A stretch of DNA of 55,569 nucleotides from Ignavibacteriales bacterium (GTDB lineage: Bacteria > Bacteroidota > Ignavibacteria > Ignavibacteriales > SURF-24). The notes under the pieces were generated by a model, which searched no databases, was not told the DNA's origin, and was given only the letters and a program-made list of their open reading frames with translations. Below, one piece after another: positions 25,507-36,169 of the stretch. The translations under genes and the position numbers were made by a program. Position 1 is the stretch's first letter. The number at the start of each line of letters is the position of its first letter. Where the stretch lies: positions 1-55,569 of the forward strand of contig QZKB01000095.1 of NCBI GenBank assembly GCA_003599415.1, in the 5' to 3' direction.

Positions 25507-28500
25507 ATGAAACGAATTTTTATTGATCTGAAATTATTTTTTATTATTCTGCCGGCAGTATATGCAGTATTTTATAACACAGGTTATTGTGCTACCATTG
25601 CAGAAATACCACAAGGATTAATACAAGCTGAAATAAATTACTACCCGCTTACACTTAATCAGATTCTCTTTATCCTTTTTATTGTAATCGTGTTTACAGC
25701 AGGCTTATCACTCCTTTGGATAAACCGGTTTAAAAAAAGTTTAAGTGAAAAAAATCTTGAACTTCAGAAAGAATTGGAGCAGCACAACGAAACAGAAAAA
25801 ATGCTGCTCAAAGAACGTGGATGGCTTAACAACCTTATGGATAATATTCCGGATACAATTTATTTCAAGGATAAGGAAAGCAGGTTTGTTAAGATTAACA
25901 AAGCCCAGGCAAAACTTTTGGGTTTGAACAGCCCCGACGAAGCTATTATGAAGTCGGATTTTGATTTCTTTTTGCCCGATCATGCCAAAGAAGCATTTGA
26001 AGATGAAAAGAAGATTATTCAAACAGGTGAAGCGCTTGTTTCTAAAACCGAAAAAATAAAAGAGCACAACGGAAATTACAGGTGGGTAAGCGCTACTAAA
26101 GTTCCTATGATTGATTCGTCGGGTGACATCTGCGGAATTGTCGGCATATCAAGAGATATAAGCATTAGAAAAGGATTTGAAGAGAACCTGAGAAAAAGTG
26201 AAGAGAAATACAGAGTACTTTTCGGGAATCTTTTAAGTGCCTTCATATATTTTGAAGTACTTTTTGATGAACATGATGAGCCTGTAAAATTTATATTCCG
26301 CGAAGTTAATGACAAATTTCTGAAGATTATTTCTAAAAACCGCGAAGAAGTAATCGGCAGGGAATACCTTGATATTGCAACATTCAAAAGTATTAATTTT
26401 GCTGACTATTACAAAAAAACTCACTCTTTACAGCAAGCCGTCAACTTTGAGTTTTTCTCCAAAAATCTTGGCAGGTGGTTGTATCTCTCAGTTTATTCGG
26501 ATAAAAAAGAATGTCTTTATGTTCAGTTTGAAGATATACACGACCGTAAAACAGCCGAAGATCAGATTTCAAGATCGGAATTAAAATTTCATACTTTGTT
26601 TGATAATTCATCGGACGCAATATTTATAATTGATGGAGACAAGATTATTGATTGCAACAGGCAGACGTATGAAATATTCGGTTGCAGCAGAGAAAAAATA
26701 ATTAATAAAAGTATTACTGATCTTTCTCCTACTTACCAATTAAACGGAGAAACCTCCTCAAAACTTGCGCAGCTAAAGATTAAAGATGCGTTAAACGGAA
26801 TATCACAGAATTTTGAATGGCTTCATTTAAGATTTGATGGAAATTTGTTCTTTGCAGATGTTAGCCTGAATAAAATTCTTATAGAAGACTCAACTCTTAT
26901 CCAGGCAATTGTCCGTGATATTTCTGATTGGAAAACAACCGAGAATATACTCAAGCAGAGAGAAATTCAATTAAAGTCTCTTGCAGAAAACCTACCGGAT
27001 ATTTTAATAAGATTCGATCCCAAATTACAGATTATATTTATTAATAATCAGATAGAAGCAATACTTGGAGTTCCGGCAGGTGAAGTACTTAATAAAAAAT
27101 TGTATGACCTTCCTTTAACAGATGACCTGAAGAATTACTGGGGTGGTGCGATTAAAGAGGTATTTGAAAAAGGTGAGGTAAAGAAAATTGAATTCTCGAT
27201 TCCTTTCGGAGGAGATTTTAAATATTTCGAGTGCCGTCTTATTCCCGAATTTGCAGCAGGTGAAGTTGTAAAATCTGTACAAAGCGTTAACCGGGATATT
27301 ACCGAGCAACGCAGGAATGAAAAAATCCAGAATGCAATTTTTAAAATTTCCGAAGCGATAAATAAAACCGAGATGGTTCAAACGCTTTATAAGAGCATTC
27401 ACGAGATTATTGGTGAATTAATGCCCGCAAAGAATTTTTATCTTGCACTATATGATGAAAAAGATCAGATGCTCGACTTTCCGTATTTTGTTGATGAATT
27501 TGAACCGGTTCCGGGCAGGTTACCACTTTGTAATGGCCTGACTGAATATGTTCTGCGAACCGGGAAAGCAATTCTTGTTGATGAAGAAATGGATCTGAAA
27601 TTACGTCAGAGTGGTGAAGTTGAACTTGTTGGTGAACCTACGAAAATATGGCTTGGTATACCGTTAAAGCTTGGTGAAAAAACATTTGGTGTAATGGTAC
27701 TGCAGGATTATTATAATGAAAATGCTTACGGTGAAGAAGAAGAGAGAATTCTTTTATATGTATCAGAACAAATTGCTCAGGCAATAAATAAAAAGAAATC
27801 TGAATACAGGCTTGTAAAATATGCCGAAGAATTAAAAGAGCTTAACGCCGTAAAAGATAAATTCTTCTCGATTATCTCACATGATCTCAGAAGTCCATTC
27901 CATGCGCTTCTTGGTGTCTCAGAAATATTGACCGATGAATCTTCCGCATTAACTATTGAAGAAACACGTCATTTAAACAGGGAAATGTACAAGACGCTTA
28001 AGAATCAATTTAAACTGTTAGAGAATTTATTAGAGTGGTCTAGAATTCAAACAGGTAGAATAAGCTTTATGCCAGGCAAGCAGGAATTATCTTTTAAGGT
28101 AAATGAGGTTATTAATATTTTAATCGGTAACGCTCTTAAAAAAGGAATTCAGATTGTGAATGATGTTCATCAGGGGACACATGTATTTGCAGATGAAAAC
28201 ATGCTAAGAACTATTTTGCATAATTTAATTTCCAATGCGATTAAATTTACTAATTTACGCGGTAAAATTGTTGTTTCTTCTGTCAGGCTAAATAATTTTG
28301 TTGAAATCTCCGTTGCCGATAACGGAATAGGTTTATCGGAAGAGGAGATTAATAAACTGTTTAAACTCGATGTTCAGTTCACCAAACCCGGAACCTCTAA
28401 AGAACAGGGAACAGGACTGGGTTTAATGCTATGTAAGGAATTGGTGGAAAAACACAATGGTAAAATGAGAATTGAAAGTAAAGTGGGAACTGGTTCTAAT

Positions 28501-28533
28501 TTTATTTTTTCACTTCCAGCCGCAGACGTATAG
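25507..28533 (+). CDS. Multi-PAS/GAF sensor histidine kinase
   Basis: The 1008-residue protein has an N-terminal hydrophobic segment (about 7-30) and a membrane helix (about 53-75, ILFILFIVIVFTAGLSLLWI). Four PAS-like domains follow: about 105-225 (NIPDTIYFKDKESRFVKINKAQAKLLG), 235-345, 355-480 (FDNSSDAIFIIDGDKIIDCNRQTYEIFG) and 490-605, then a GAF domain at about 615-765. The kinase core has the H-box FSIISHDLRSPFHALLG (His792) and HATPase_c motifs NLISNAIKFTN, DNGIGLS and GTGLGLMLCKELVEKHNG. No receiver domain is attached. It is the first of three kinases on the plus strand. Confidence 0.93.
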   Translation: MKRIFIDLKLFFIILPAVYAVFYNTGYCATIAEIPQGLIQAEINYYPLTLNQILFILFIVIVFTAGLSLLWINRFKKSLSEKNLELQKELEQHNETEKMLLKERGWLNNLMDNIPDTIYFKDKESRFVKINKAQAKLLGLNSPDEAIMKSDFDFFLPDHAKEAFEDEKKIIQTGEALVSKTEKIKEHNGNYRWVSATKVPMIDSSGDICGIVGISRDISIRKGFEENLRKSEEKYRVLFGNLLSAFIYFEVLFDEHDEPVKFIFREVNDKFLKIISKNREEVIGREYLDIATFKSINFADYYKKTHSLQQAVNFEFFSKNLGRWLYLSVYSDKKECLYVQFEDIHDRKTAEDQISRSELKFHTLFDNSSDAIFIIDGDKIIDCNRQTYEIFGCSREKIINKSITDLSPTYQLNGETSSKLAQLKIKDALNGISQNFEWLHLRFDGNLFFADVSLNKILIEDSTLIQAIVRDISDWKTTENILKQREIQLKSLAENLPDILIRFDPKLQIIFINNQIEAILGVPAGEVLNKKLYDLPLTDDLKNYWGGAIKEVFEKGEVKKIEFSIPFGGDFKYFECRLIPEFAAGEVVKSVQSVNRDITEQRRNEKIQNAIFKISEAINKTEMVQTLYKSIHEIIGELMPAKNFYLALYDEKDQMLDFPYFVDEFEPVPGRLPLCNGLTEYVLRTGKAILVDEEMDLKLRQSGEVELVGEPTKIWLGIPLKLGEKTFGVMVLQDYYNENAYGEEEERILLYVSEQIAQAINKKKSEYRLVKYAEELKELNAVKDKFFSIISHDLRSPFHALLGVSEILTDESSALTIEETRHLNREMYKTLKNQFKLLENLLEWSRIQTGRISFMPGKQELSFKVNEVINILIGNALKKGIQIVNDVHQGTHVFADENMLRTILHNLISNAIKFTNLRGKIVVSSVRLNNFVEISVADNGIGLSEEEINKLFKLDVQFTKPGTSKEQGTGLGLMLCKELVEKHNGKMRIESKVGTGSNFIFSLPAADV

Positions 28534-28696
28534 ACCTTTAATTTAACTTACAGTTCAATCATTTCCCGCCTTCAGAAAATAACTTAAGTTTTAAGAACAA
28601 AAATCTTATCCACATATAATTTCTCTATCGATGTAAAGATAAAAAAACATTATATTGCACAAAAAAATCCTACAAAGTTTAAAGCAGGATAAACCT

Positions 28697-31600
28697 ATGT
28701 TGATGGAGAAACATATTCGGAAAATTCCTTTACCACTAATTATTATTTTTTTCTTGTTCGTCGTTTTAATTTCATACATTTCAATTCATTTATATAGCCT
28801 TTCAAAAAAAGAAATACTAAGCCAAAGTTATCAGGAAATAGCTGCTATTTCTAAGCTTAAAGTTAAACAAATTTCAGACTGGCGGAGAGAAAGAATTGGG
28901 GAAGCTGAGTTTATTAAAAGAAGTGTACAGTTTACACAACTTACTATAGCTTATTTAAGCAATCCTTCAAATAAACATTCATTTGATAATCTTGTAAAGT
29001 GGATTAAACCGCTAAAAGAGAACCATGAATATATAGACATGATCCTTATTAAACCTGATGGCAGCACTTATCCTCTGTTCTCAACTGAACCGGAATATTT
29101 ATCTTCTGCCGATAAGGCAATTAATAATCTTGTACATGCAACAGGTGAGATTAAACTGACTGATTTTCATCAGGAAGATGATACCGGTGATGTGCATATA
29201 GGTATTGTCCTCCCGATTTTTTCTGATTCGGAGAAGAAAAAAGATATTATTTGTACATTAATGATGAGGATGGATCCTAATAAAAATTTGTTCCCTTTAA
29301 TTCAAACCTGGCCCAGTTTAAGCAAAACAGGCGAGACATTATTGTTAAAGAAGGATGGGAATAATGTATTGTATCTTAATGAACTGCGGCATAAAAAAAA
29401 TACTACCTTAAAATTAAAACTCCCTATGAATTCTCAAAATCTTCCTGCGGCAAAAGCTGCCCAGGGATTTACCGGTTTATTTGAAGGGTATGATTACCGC
29501 GGTGTTTATGTTTTATCAGATATTAATAAAATTCCTGATTCACCCTGGTTTATTGTTGCTAAAATTGATATGGATGAAATTCTTACACCATTAAAGGAAA
29601 GAACAATCTGGAATATAATATTTGCAAGTGTGATTATTCTTGTAACGGGTTTGGGTATCTTTATTTTCCTCAAACAACAGCAAATTCAAAACCTAAGAAA
29701 ACAGATTGTATTAGAACAAGAAAAATTAGCTCTTAAAAAGCATTATGAATACCTGATATTGAATGCTAACGATATTATTCTTTTATCGGATGATTATTTT
29801 GAGATTTTGGAAGTGAATGAAAGTGCGCTTAAAGCGTACGGATATACAAAAGAAGAATTTAAAAAACTTACGATTGTAAATATTCATTCACCTGAATCAA
29901 GGAGAACCATCGCTTATCATAAAAATCTTATTGATGAACAGGGCGGGTTGATTTTTGAAACGCAGCATATCCGTAAAAATGGCGAAATATTTGATGTGGA
30001 AGTGAGCTCCAAATTAATTGAAATTGAGGATAAAAAGTATTACCAGAATATTATAAGGGATATAACCGAGAAGAAACAATATGAAAAGAAAATTTTAAGG
30101 CATAACCGTGTTTACTCTGTATTAAGTAATATAAATCAAACTATCGTCCGTCGTCGTAACAGAGAAGAACTCTTCAGAGAGAGCTGCAGAATTGCTGTGG
30201 AAGATGGACAGTTTAAATTTACTTGGGTTGGTCTTGTAGATGAAAATACTAAGAAGGTCATTGTTTCATCAAAGTATGGTAATGATGAAGGTTATTGCGA
30301 TAACATTTCCATAACTGTTGATGGGGGTTTGACAGGAACTGGTCCTACAGGTTCGGCAATAAGCGAGGGAAAATATTTTATTTGCAATGATATACAAACA
30401 GATGACAGAATGAAGCCCTGGCGGGAAGAGGCTCTTAAAAGGAAAATCTTGTCATCCGCCGCTTTCCCGTTGAAAATCTTTGAGAAAACCATTGGCTCTA
30501 TAAATTTTTATTCGACTGAAAGGGATTTCTTTGATGATCAGGAGATTAAGCTATTGGAAGAACTTGCAATGGATCTTTCTTATGCCCTTGAATTTATTGA
30601 ACAGGAAGATAAAAGAAGAAAATCCGAGGAAGCTCTTAAAGAAAGCGAGACTATTTTTAATTACTTCTTGAGTTATAGCCCGGTTTATGTGTTTTTTAAA
30701 GATGAAAACATCCGCGCAATAAGACTGAGCAAAAACTTTGAACAAATGCTTGGAAGACCAATCGATGAAATTCTTGGTAAAACAATGGACGAACTTTTTC
30801 CGTCTGACCTTGCAAAGAGTATGATTGAAGATGATAAAAAAATATTGCAGAAGGGTGAACTTATTGTTGTTGATGAAGAGCTAAACGGGAAATATTATAC
30901 TACTATTAAATTCCCGATTTTTATTGATAATAAACCCCGTTACCTTGCAGGCTTTACAATTGATATTACAGAACGGAAACAAGCCGAAAAACAATTACGT
31001 GAAAGGGATGAACTATTATTTGAAATGGGAAAACTTGCACAAGTAGGTGGTTGGGAATTTGATACAGTTACTTTAGAAGGTACATGGACGGAGGAAGTTG
31101 CAAAAATACATGAAGTCGATCCGGGTGATAAGACAAATGTGGAATTCGGAAGTGGGTTTTATGTGGATCAATCGCGTACAAAAATAGAAGCTGCAATAAA
31201 AGAAGCAATTGAAAATGGTAAACCTTACGATCTTGAACTGGAAATGATCTCTGCAAAGGGAAACAGAAAATGGGTAAGAACCATCGGTTACCCGGTTTAT
31301 GAAGGAAACAAGATTATTAAAGTGCGGGGTTCTTTCCAGGATATTACAAAAATTAAAATGGTTGAAGAAGAAATAAAAAAAATGAATGAAGAACTTGAAA
31401 AAAGAGTTGCAGAAAGAACAAAACAATTAGAAATTTCCAACAAAGAACTCGAAGCATTTTCATATTCAATTTCGCACGACCTCCGCGCTCCTCTTCGTGC
31501 AATAAATGGTTATTCAAATATTGTTTTAGAAAATTATAAAGACAAGCTTGACGATGAAGCTGCTGAATTATTAAATAGCATTACGGCGAACACTCAAAAA

Positions 31601-32110
31601 ATGAGTCAGCTTATAGATGACCTGCTTGAATTTTCAAGGCTTGGCAGGAAAGAATTGAACAAACTGCCGATTGACATGAATGAACTTATTAATAAGATTT
31701 TAACCGAACAAGTTGATGAATTGACAGGTGACAGGCTTGATATTAAAATTGAAAATCTGCCTGTTGCCAAAGCCGATTATTCTCTTATTAAACAGGTAAT
31801 AATAAACCTGTTATCAAATGCAATTAAGTTTTCATCAACCAAAGAAAAATCAATTATTGAAATTGGCGGAAGAGCAGAGCATGACGAAAATATATATTGG
31901 ATTAAGGATAACGGAGTTGGATTCAGTACGAAATACTCAGATAAATTATTCGGAGTATTTCAAAGACTTCATAAAGATAGCGAATTTGAAGGAACCGGAG
32001 TTGGATTAGCCATTGTAAAGAGAATTATAAACAAACATGGCGGCAAAGTATGGGCTGAAAGTATAATTAATGAAGGTTCCGTATTTTATTTTTCTTTGCC
32101 TGAAAATTAA
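28697..32110 (+). CDS. Membrane sensor histidine kinase with extracytoplasmic, PAS and GAF domains
   Basis: I start at ATG 28697, which follows AGGA at 7-base spacing; an in-frame TTG at 28655 would add 14 residues. The 1137-residue protein has membrane helices at about 13-35 and 300-325 enclosing a Cache-like extracytoplasmic sensor. A PAS domain (about 345-460), a GAF domain (about 475-645: FKFTWVGLVDENTKKVIVSS), two more PAS domains (about 655-770 and 785-895; the second PAS_3-like, GGWEFDTVTLEGTW) and a coiled coil follow. The kinase core is phytochrome-like: EAFSYSISHDLRAPLRAINGY (His927), NLLSNAIKFSS, DNGVGF, GTGVGLAIVKRIINKHGG. No output domain. Confidence 0.92.
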   Translation: MLMEKHIRKIPLPLIIIFFLFVVLISYISIHLYSLSKKEILSQSYQEIAAISKLKVKQISDWRRERIGEAEFIKRSVQFTQLTIAYLSNPSNKHSFDNLVKWIKPLKENHEYIDMILIKPDGSTYPLFSTEPEYLSSADKAINNLVHATGEIKLTDFHQEDDTGDVHIGIVLPIFSDSEKKKDIICTLMMRMDPNKNLFPLIQTWPSLSKTGETLLLKKDGNNVLYLNELRHKKNTTLKLKLPMNSQNLPAAKAAQGFTGLFEGYDYRGVYVLSDINKIPDSPWFIVAKIDMDEILTPLKERTIWNIIFASVIILVTGLGIFIFLKQQQIQNLRKQIVLEQEKLALKKHYEYLILNANDIILLSDDYFEILEVNESALKAYGYTKEEFKKLTIVNIHSPESRRTIAYHKNLIDEQGGLIFETQHIRKNGEIFDVEVSSKLIEIEDKKYYQNIIRDITEKKQYEKKILRHNRVYSVLSNINQTIVRRRNREELFRESCRIAVEDGQFKFTWVGLVDENTKKVIVSSKYGNDEGYCDNISITVDGGLTGTGPTGSAISEGKYFICNDIQTDDRMKPWREEALKRKILSSAAFPLKIFEKTIGSINFYSTERDFFDDQEIKLLEELAMDLSYALEFIEQEDKRRKSEEALKESETIFNYFLSYSPVYVFFKDENIRAIRLSKNFEQMLGRPIDEILGKTMDELFPSDLAKSMIEDDKKILQKGELIVVDEELNGKYYTTIKFPIFIDNKPRYLAGFTIDITERKQAEKQLRERDELLFEMGKLAQVGGWEFDTVTLEGTWTEEVAKIHEVDPGDKTNVEFGSGFYVDQSRTKIEAAIKEAIENGKPYDLELEMISAKGNRKWVRTIGYPVYEGNKIIKVRGSFQDITKIKMVEEEIKKMNEELEKRVAERTKQLEISNKELEAFSYSISHDLRAPLRAINGYSNIVLENYKDKLDDEAAELLNSITANTQKMSQLIDDLLEFSRLGRKELNKLPIDMNELINKILTEQVDELTGDRLDIKIENLPVAKADYSLIKQVIINLLSNAIKFSSTKEKSIIEIGGRAEHDENIYWIKDNGVGFSTKYSDKLFGVFQRLHKDSEFEGTGVGLAIVKRIINKHGGKVWAESIINEGSVFYFSLPEN

Positions 32111-32364
32111 TTGCAACAATAAATATTTCTTCTCAACATCAGGTTAATAAAAAATATTATTACCGCAGGAGAAAACTTATAATTTAATCAACTTTGTTTA
32201 TATGAAACGAAATAATTTAGATTTAATGTGCTGAATTCTTTTTAAAAGATCTCTTGCAAAACGCAAAGATTTTTATGAATTTGTTATTGTGGTTTCGGAA
32301 AGTACTTCCTATAGTTTTAATAAGGGATAATAAAATATCAGATTGACAATATTCTTCGCTTAAT

Positions 32365-35088
32365 ATGAATATAACCGGGATAAAAAATAAAATTAAAATC
32401 TTGCTTGTTGAAGATAATAAGCATGATGTTAAATTATTGGATTACCATCTGCAGGATTCCGGATTGAATTATGAAATGAAGGTTGTTGATACGGAAGCTG
32501 AATACGTGAGTTCGTTAGAAGAATATTCTCCTGATCTGATTATCTCGGATTACAAGCTGCCTACTTTTAACGGAATGGCCGCATTAAATATTGCAGTTAA
32601 ATCTTATCCGTTAATTCCTTTTATAATTTCAACCGGATCAATAAACGAAGAGGTCGCAGTAGAATGCATTAAGGCCGGGGCTGATGATTACGTTCTTAAA
32701 GAACAAATTAAACGCATTGGTTCAGCGATAGACGGGGCAATCAAAAAAAAATTATTGTTGAAGGAAAAATTACAGGCGGAAGAAGCATTAAGACAAAGTG
32801 AAAAAAAATTCCGGTTGCTTGCATATAATTCCCGCGACCTTATCTTCCGTTATCAATTATTTCCCGAGCATAAGTATGAATTCGTAAGTCCTTCCTGTAT
32901 TGAACTTATTGGTTACACTCCCGAGGAACATTATGCAGATCCTTACCTGCATCGTAAAATTTTACACCCGGATGACAAACAGAAATTTGACGATATGATT
33001 TATACTGATAAGTATTTTTATAAACCTGTAGAAATACGTTGGCAGCATAAAAACGGCTACTGGATTTGGGGTGAACAAATTAATATCCCGATATATAATT
33101 CCGACCAGAAACTGATTGCCATTGAGGGAACTGCAAGAGATATAACCGAAAGGAAAAAATCGGAATTCATTATAAGGAAAAAGGAGAAGGAGCTTAGAAC
33201 CTTATCACAAAATTTACCGGATATAATTGCACGGTTCGACAGGAATAAAAGACATCTTTTCATTAACGAAAGTATTGAATCAATAACGGGTATTCCGGTA
33301 TCTGAGTTTATTGGAAAAACTAATGAAGAACTTGGAATGCCAGAAGAAAATTTGAAATTATGGAATGAAAAGATTGAACTTGTATTTAATTCCGGCAAAA
33401 TTGTTTCCTACCTTTTTTCATTTGATACTAAAGATGGTACCAGGTTATTTGAAACACGACTTATTCCAGAAATCAGCGAGGACAGTACTGTTCAGACTCT
33501 TCTTTCAATTGTACGGGATGTTACTGAGGACAGAAAAAACCAGGAATTGATTTTAAAAGCCAACGAACAATTCAAAGCCGTTTGGGAAAATTCTTTTGAG
33601 GCAATGAGGTTAACGGATTCTGAAGGAATGATTATAAGAGCAAATGATGCATTGTGCAGGTTGTACGATAAACCAAGGGAAGAAATTGAAGGAAAAATGT
33701 TTACGGAATTTTTTAAATGCTCACCCGATACGCTTCAGAAATACAAAGAAAGATTTGAAAGAAGAAATTTTGAACCCAAACTTGAAAGAGAAGTTGAATT
33801 ACTGGATGGTAAAAAGGTATGGCTTCATCTATCAAACTCGTTTATTGAAATCAAAGATCAGCCGATTCTGCTTTTAAGCATTTTCCGGGATTTTACGGAA
33901 AATAAAATTGCAGAAATTGAAACACTGAATGCAAAGGAGAAAGCTGAAGAAATTAACAGGTTAAAATCTTCTTTCCTTGCTAATATGAGTCATGAGCTGC
34001 GTACCCCGTTAATCGGCATTCTTGGCTTTGCAGAAATACTGAAGAATGAAATTGAGGATTCATCTTTATCGGAATATGCAAACACAATATATTTAAGCGG
34101 TAAAAGATTAGCCGAAACCTTAAACAGTATACTTGACTTTTCAACACTTGAATCTGAAAAAAAGAAAAAGAATTTTGTTCCGCTTAATGTTGTCGAGATT
34201 ATTTCAGATATTGTTGAGGGTAGTCTTAAAGATGCCAAAGAAAAAAATCTTACTCTTGAGTTTAAATATACTCAACCGGTTATATATGCCAAGCTTGACA
34301 AGGTAATGTTTTCTCAGGTGATCAATAATGTTTTGAATAATGCAATTAAATTTACAGTTAAGGGCGGTGTTACAGTTAATGCATCGGTTGAACAAATTGA
34401 TAATGAATCCCGCGTCAGGATTGAGGTAATAGATTCAGGTATAGGAATACCTGAGAAATTCATCAACTTAATCTTTGAGCCGTTCAGGCAGGGAAGCGAA
34501 GGACTAAACAGGAATTACCAGGGAACCGGTTTGGGATTAACAATCGCAAAAAAATATACCGAACTGATGGACGGCAAAATAAGTGTTCGAAGTAAAACTG
34601 GAATCGGGTCTATTTTCATAATTGAATTTCCTGCTATTTCTGTAACTGAACATAAGGAGAGTACTGTAAAATTGGAGAAGACAATTACCGCACCAAATGA
34701 AAAACCTCTGTTAGCTGAAATTCCTGATATCCTTTTAGTTGAAGACGATCAGACAAATCAATTAGCAGTCCGGTATTTTTTGTCGGGTATTGTTCAGTTG
34801 GATATTGCCAATAACGGTGAAACTGCCATTCAGATGGCTAAGACAGTAAAGTATTCATTGATCCTGATGGATATTGGTCTGAAAGGTGAAATGAACGGAC
34901 TTGAAACAGCTAAGGTTATTAGGAAAATAGATGGCTACCGGGATATTCCAATTGTTGCTGTATCGGCATTTGTTATGGATGGAGACAAAGAAAGATTTTT
35001 AAATGAAGGTTGTACACATTATCTGCCTAAACCTTTTCTAAGGGGTGATCTTGTAAAAATGGTTCGGAGCATTTTAAACTTATCCTGA
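32365..35088 (+). CDS. Hybrid histidine kinase REC-PAS-PAS-PAS-HK-REC
   Basis: The 907-residue cytoplasmic protein has no membrane helix. It begins with a receiver (about 10-130; phospho-acceptor Asp62 in IISDYKLP; it ends DDYVLKEQ, so the usual Lys-Pro is Lys-Glu). Three PAS domains follow (about 145-265, 275-390, 395-515), then FLANMSHELRTPLIGILGFAEIL (His543), HATPase_c (NVLNNAIKFTV, DSGIGIP, GTGLGLTIAKKYTELMDG) and a C-terminal receiver (785-905) with Asp836 in ILMDIGLKG and Lys-Pro in YLPKPF. The N-terminal receiver could take phosphate from the upstream kinases and gate this kinase; that order is inference. Confidence 0.94.
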   Translation: MNITGIKNKIKILLVEDNKHDVKLLDYHLQDSGLNYEMKVVDTEAEYVSSLEEYSPDLIISDYKLPTFNGMAALNIAVKSYPLIPFIISTGSINEEVAVECIKAGADDYVLKEQIKRIGSAIDGAIKKKLLLKEKLQAEEALRQSEKKFRLLAYNSRDLIFRYQLFPEHKYEFVSPSCIELIGYTPEEHYADPYLHRKILHPDDKQKFDDMIYTDKYFYKPVEIRWQHKNGYWIWGEQINIPIYNSDQKLIAIEGTARDITERKKSEFIIRKKEKELRTLSQNLPDIIARFDRNKRHLFINESIESITGIPVSEFIGKTNEELGMPEENLKLWNEKIELVFNSGKIVSYLFSFDTKDGTRLFETRLIPEISEDSTVQTLLSIVRDVTEDRKNQELILKANEQFKAVWENSFEAMRLTDSEGMIIRANDALCRLYDKPREEIEGKMFTEFFKCSPDTLQKYKERFERRNFEPKLEREVELLDGKKVWLHLSNSFIEIKDQPILLLSIFRDFTENKIAEIETLNAKEKAEEINRLKSSFLANMSHELRTPLIGILGFAEILKNEIEDSSLSEYANTIYLSGKRLAETLNSILDFSTLESEKKKKNFVPLNVVEIISDIVEGSLKDAKEKNLTLEFKYTQPVIYAKLDKVMFSQVINNVLNNAIKFTVKGGVTVNASVEQIDNESRVRIEVIDSGIGIPEKFINLIFEPFRQGSEGLNRNYQGTGLGLTIAKKYTELMDGKISVRSKTGIGSIFIIEFPAISVTEHKESTVKLEKTITAPNEKPLLAEIPDILLVEDDQTNQLAVRYFLSGIVQLDIANNGETAIQMAKTVKYSLILMDIGLKGEMNGLETAKVIRKIDGYRDIPIVAVSAFVMDGDKERFLNEGCTHYLPKPFLRGDLVKMVRSILNLS

Positions 35089-35455
35089 AATACCAGCATA
35101 CCTTTTACTTTCTCTTATATATAATAATCACGCTCACAGTGAACTGAGTGCCTTTATCTATTTGGGTTTATAAAAAAACATTCAGTGATTTAGTGAATTA
35201 ACTGATTTTAAAGTTTAACAAAATCAGGTATCATTCCTTTAAAATTTGTTCTAGAGTTATTTCCGATAAATCTGGGGTGGTATAATGTTTGAACCTTACC
35301 GGGAAACAAAAAACATAATTGTAATATTTTTTTAAAGAAAGCAATAAATCTAATTTATACTTTGACCCGGCTGTAATATTTACGGGTAATAATTCCGTTT
35401 CCGTATTGTGTTTTCAGGATTCTATTCAAAGTCATTTTAGGTGCCGAGGTAAAAT
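35089..35455. other. 367-bp intergenic region before the sigma factor gene
   Basis: A+T-rich leader. A 16-codon frame (35285-35335) preceded by GGTGG is present but is too short to support as a gene. No terminator is seen. The sigma factor promoter is probably here, but I cannot point to it. Confidence 0.4.
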
Positions 35456-36079
35456 ATGGAAAGTAATGTTCTGTGGACCAGTTTTAAGCAAATTGCTGAT
35501 CCGGATGTTAAGAAACAAATAATTATGAACTATACTAATCTTGTTCATTATGTAATCCATAATTCCAAATTTATGACATTCAACATAATGAACGACAAAG
35601 ATTATTTTCAGTTCGGCATTGAGGGACTTAGCGAGGCTATTGACAGGTTTGATCCAAGTGTTGGAACCAAATTTGAAACCTATGCAATTCAGAGGATAAG
35701 GGGAAAAATTATTGATGAGCTTAGAAAAATTCAGATAAAACCGAGAGTTAGCAATTCTGATAACAATATTTTTTATTCTAACGTATCCCTGTTTGCCCCT
35801 GTTTCCGAAGATGAAAGTTGCCAGCTTTATGAAATTCTGCCGGACAATAAAGAATTACCTGATGAACTGTTGAACAGAAATGAAATAAAGGATTTGCTTT
35901 TCAAAGCGATTGAGAATCTTGATGAAAAAGAAAAGCTTATTCTAACGTTATATTATTATGAGAATCTGAATTACAAGGAAATAGCAAAAATTCTGGATGT
36001 AACAGTTTCAAGAATTTCACAACTCCACGGCAAAATAATTAATAAACTAAGAGAAGACATTAAAGTTATTACCGACTGA
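35456..36079 (+). CDS. FliA/WhiG-like RNA polymerase sigma factor lacking region 3
   Basis: The 207-residue protein has sigma-70 region 2 of the FliA type: YTNLVHYVIHN..., DYFQFGIEGLSEAIDRFDPSVGTKFETYAIQRIRGKIIDELRK (about 47-90). Region 4 is AIENLDEKEKLILTLYYYENLNYKEIAKILDVTVSRISQLHGKIINKLRE (about 144-194). Only about 50 residues without region-3 helices separate them, whereas FliA proteins are usually about 240-260 aa with region 3. A GAGG Shine-Dalgarno supports the start. The position after the kinase genes and before a response regulator suggests a signalling output. Flagellar genes are absent from this window. Confidence 0.88.
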   Translation: MESNVLWTSFKQIADPDVKKQIIMNYTNLVHYVIHNSKFMTFNIMNDKDYFQFGIEGLSEAIDRFDPSVGTKFETYAIQRIRGKIIDELRKIQIKPRVSNSDNNIFYSNVSLFAPVSEDESCQLYEILPDNKELPDELLNRNEIKDLLFKAIENLDEKEKLILTLYYYENLNYKEIAKILDVTVSRISQLHGKIINKLREDIKVITD

Positions 36080-36169
36080 TCTTTTGTAAACACATTAATT
36101 CTTGCTTGTGATATTAATCCTAATATTTAATATATTTGCATTCACTTGAGGCAATAGATATATTAGATT

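Noticed and set aside
35285..35335. 16-codon frame with GGTGG upstream, possible leader peptide of the sigma gene
   Set aside because: Too short and no regulatory codons or following attenuator hairpin seen.
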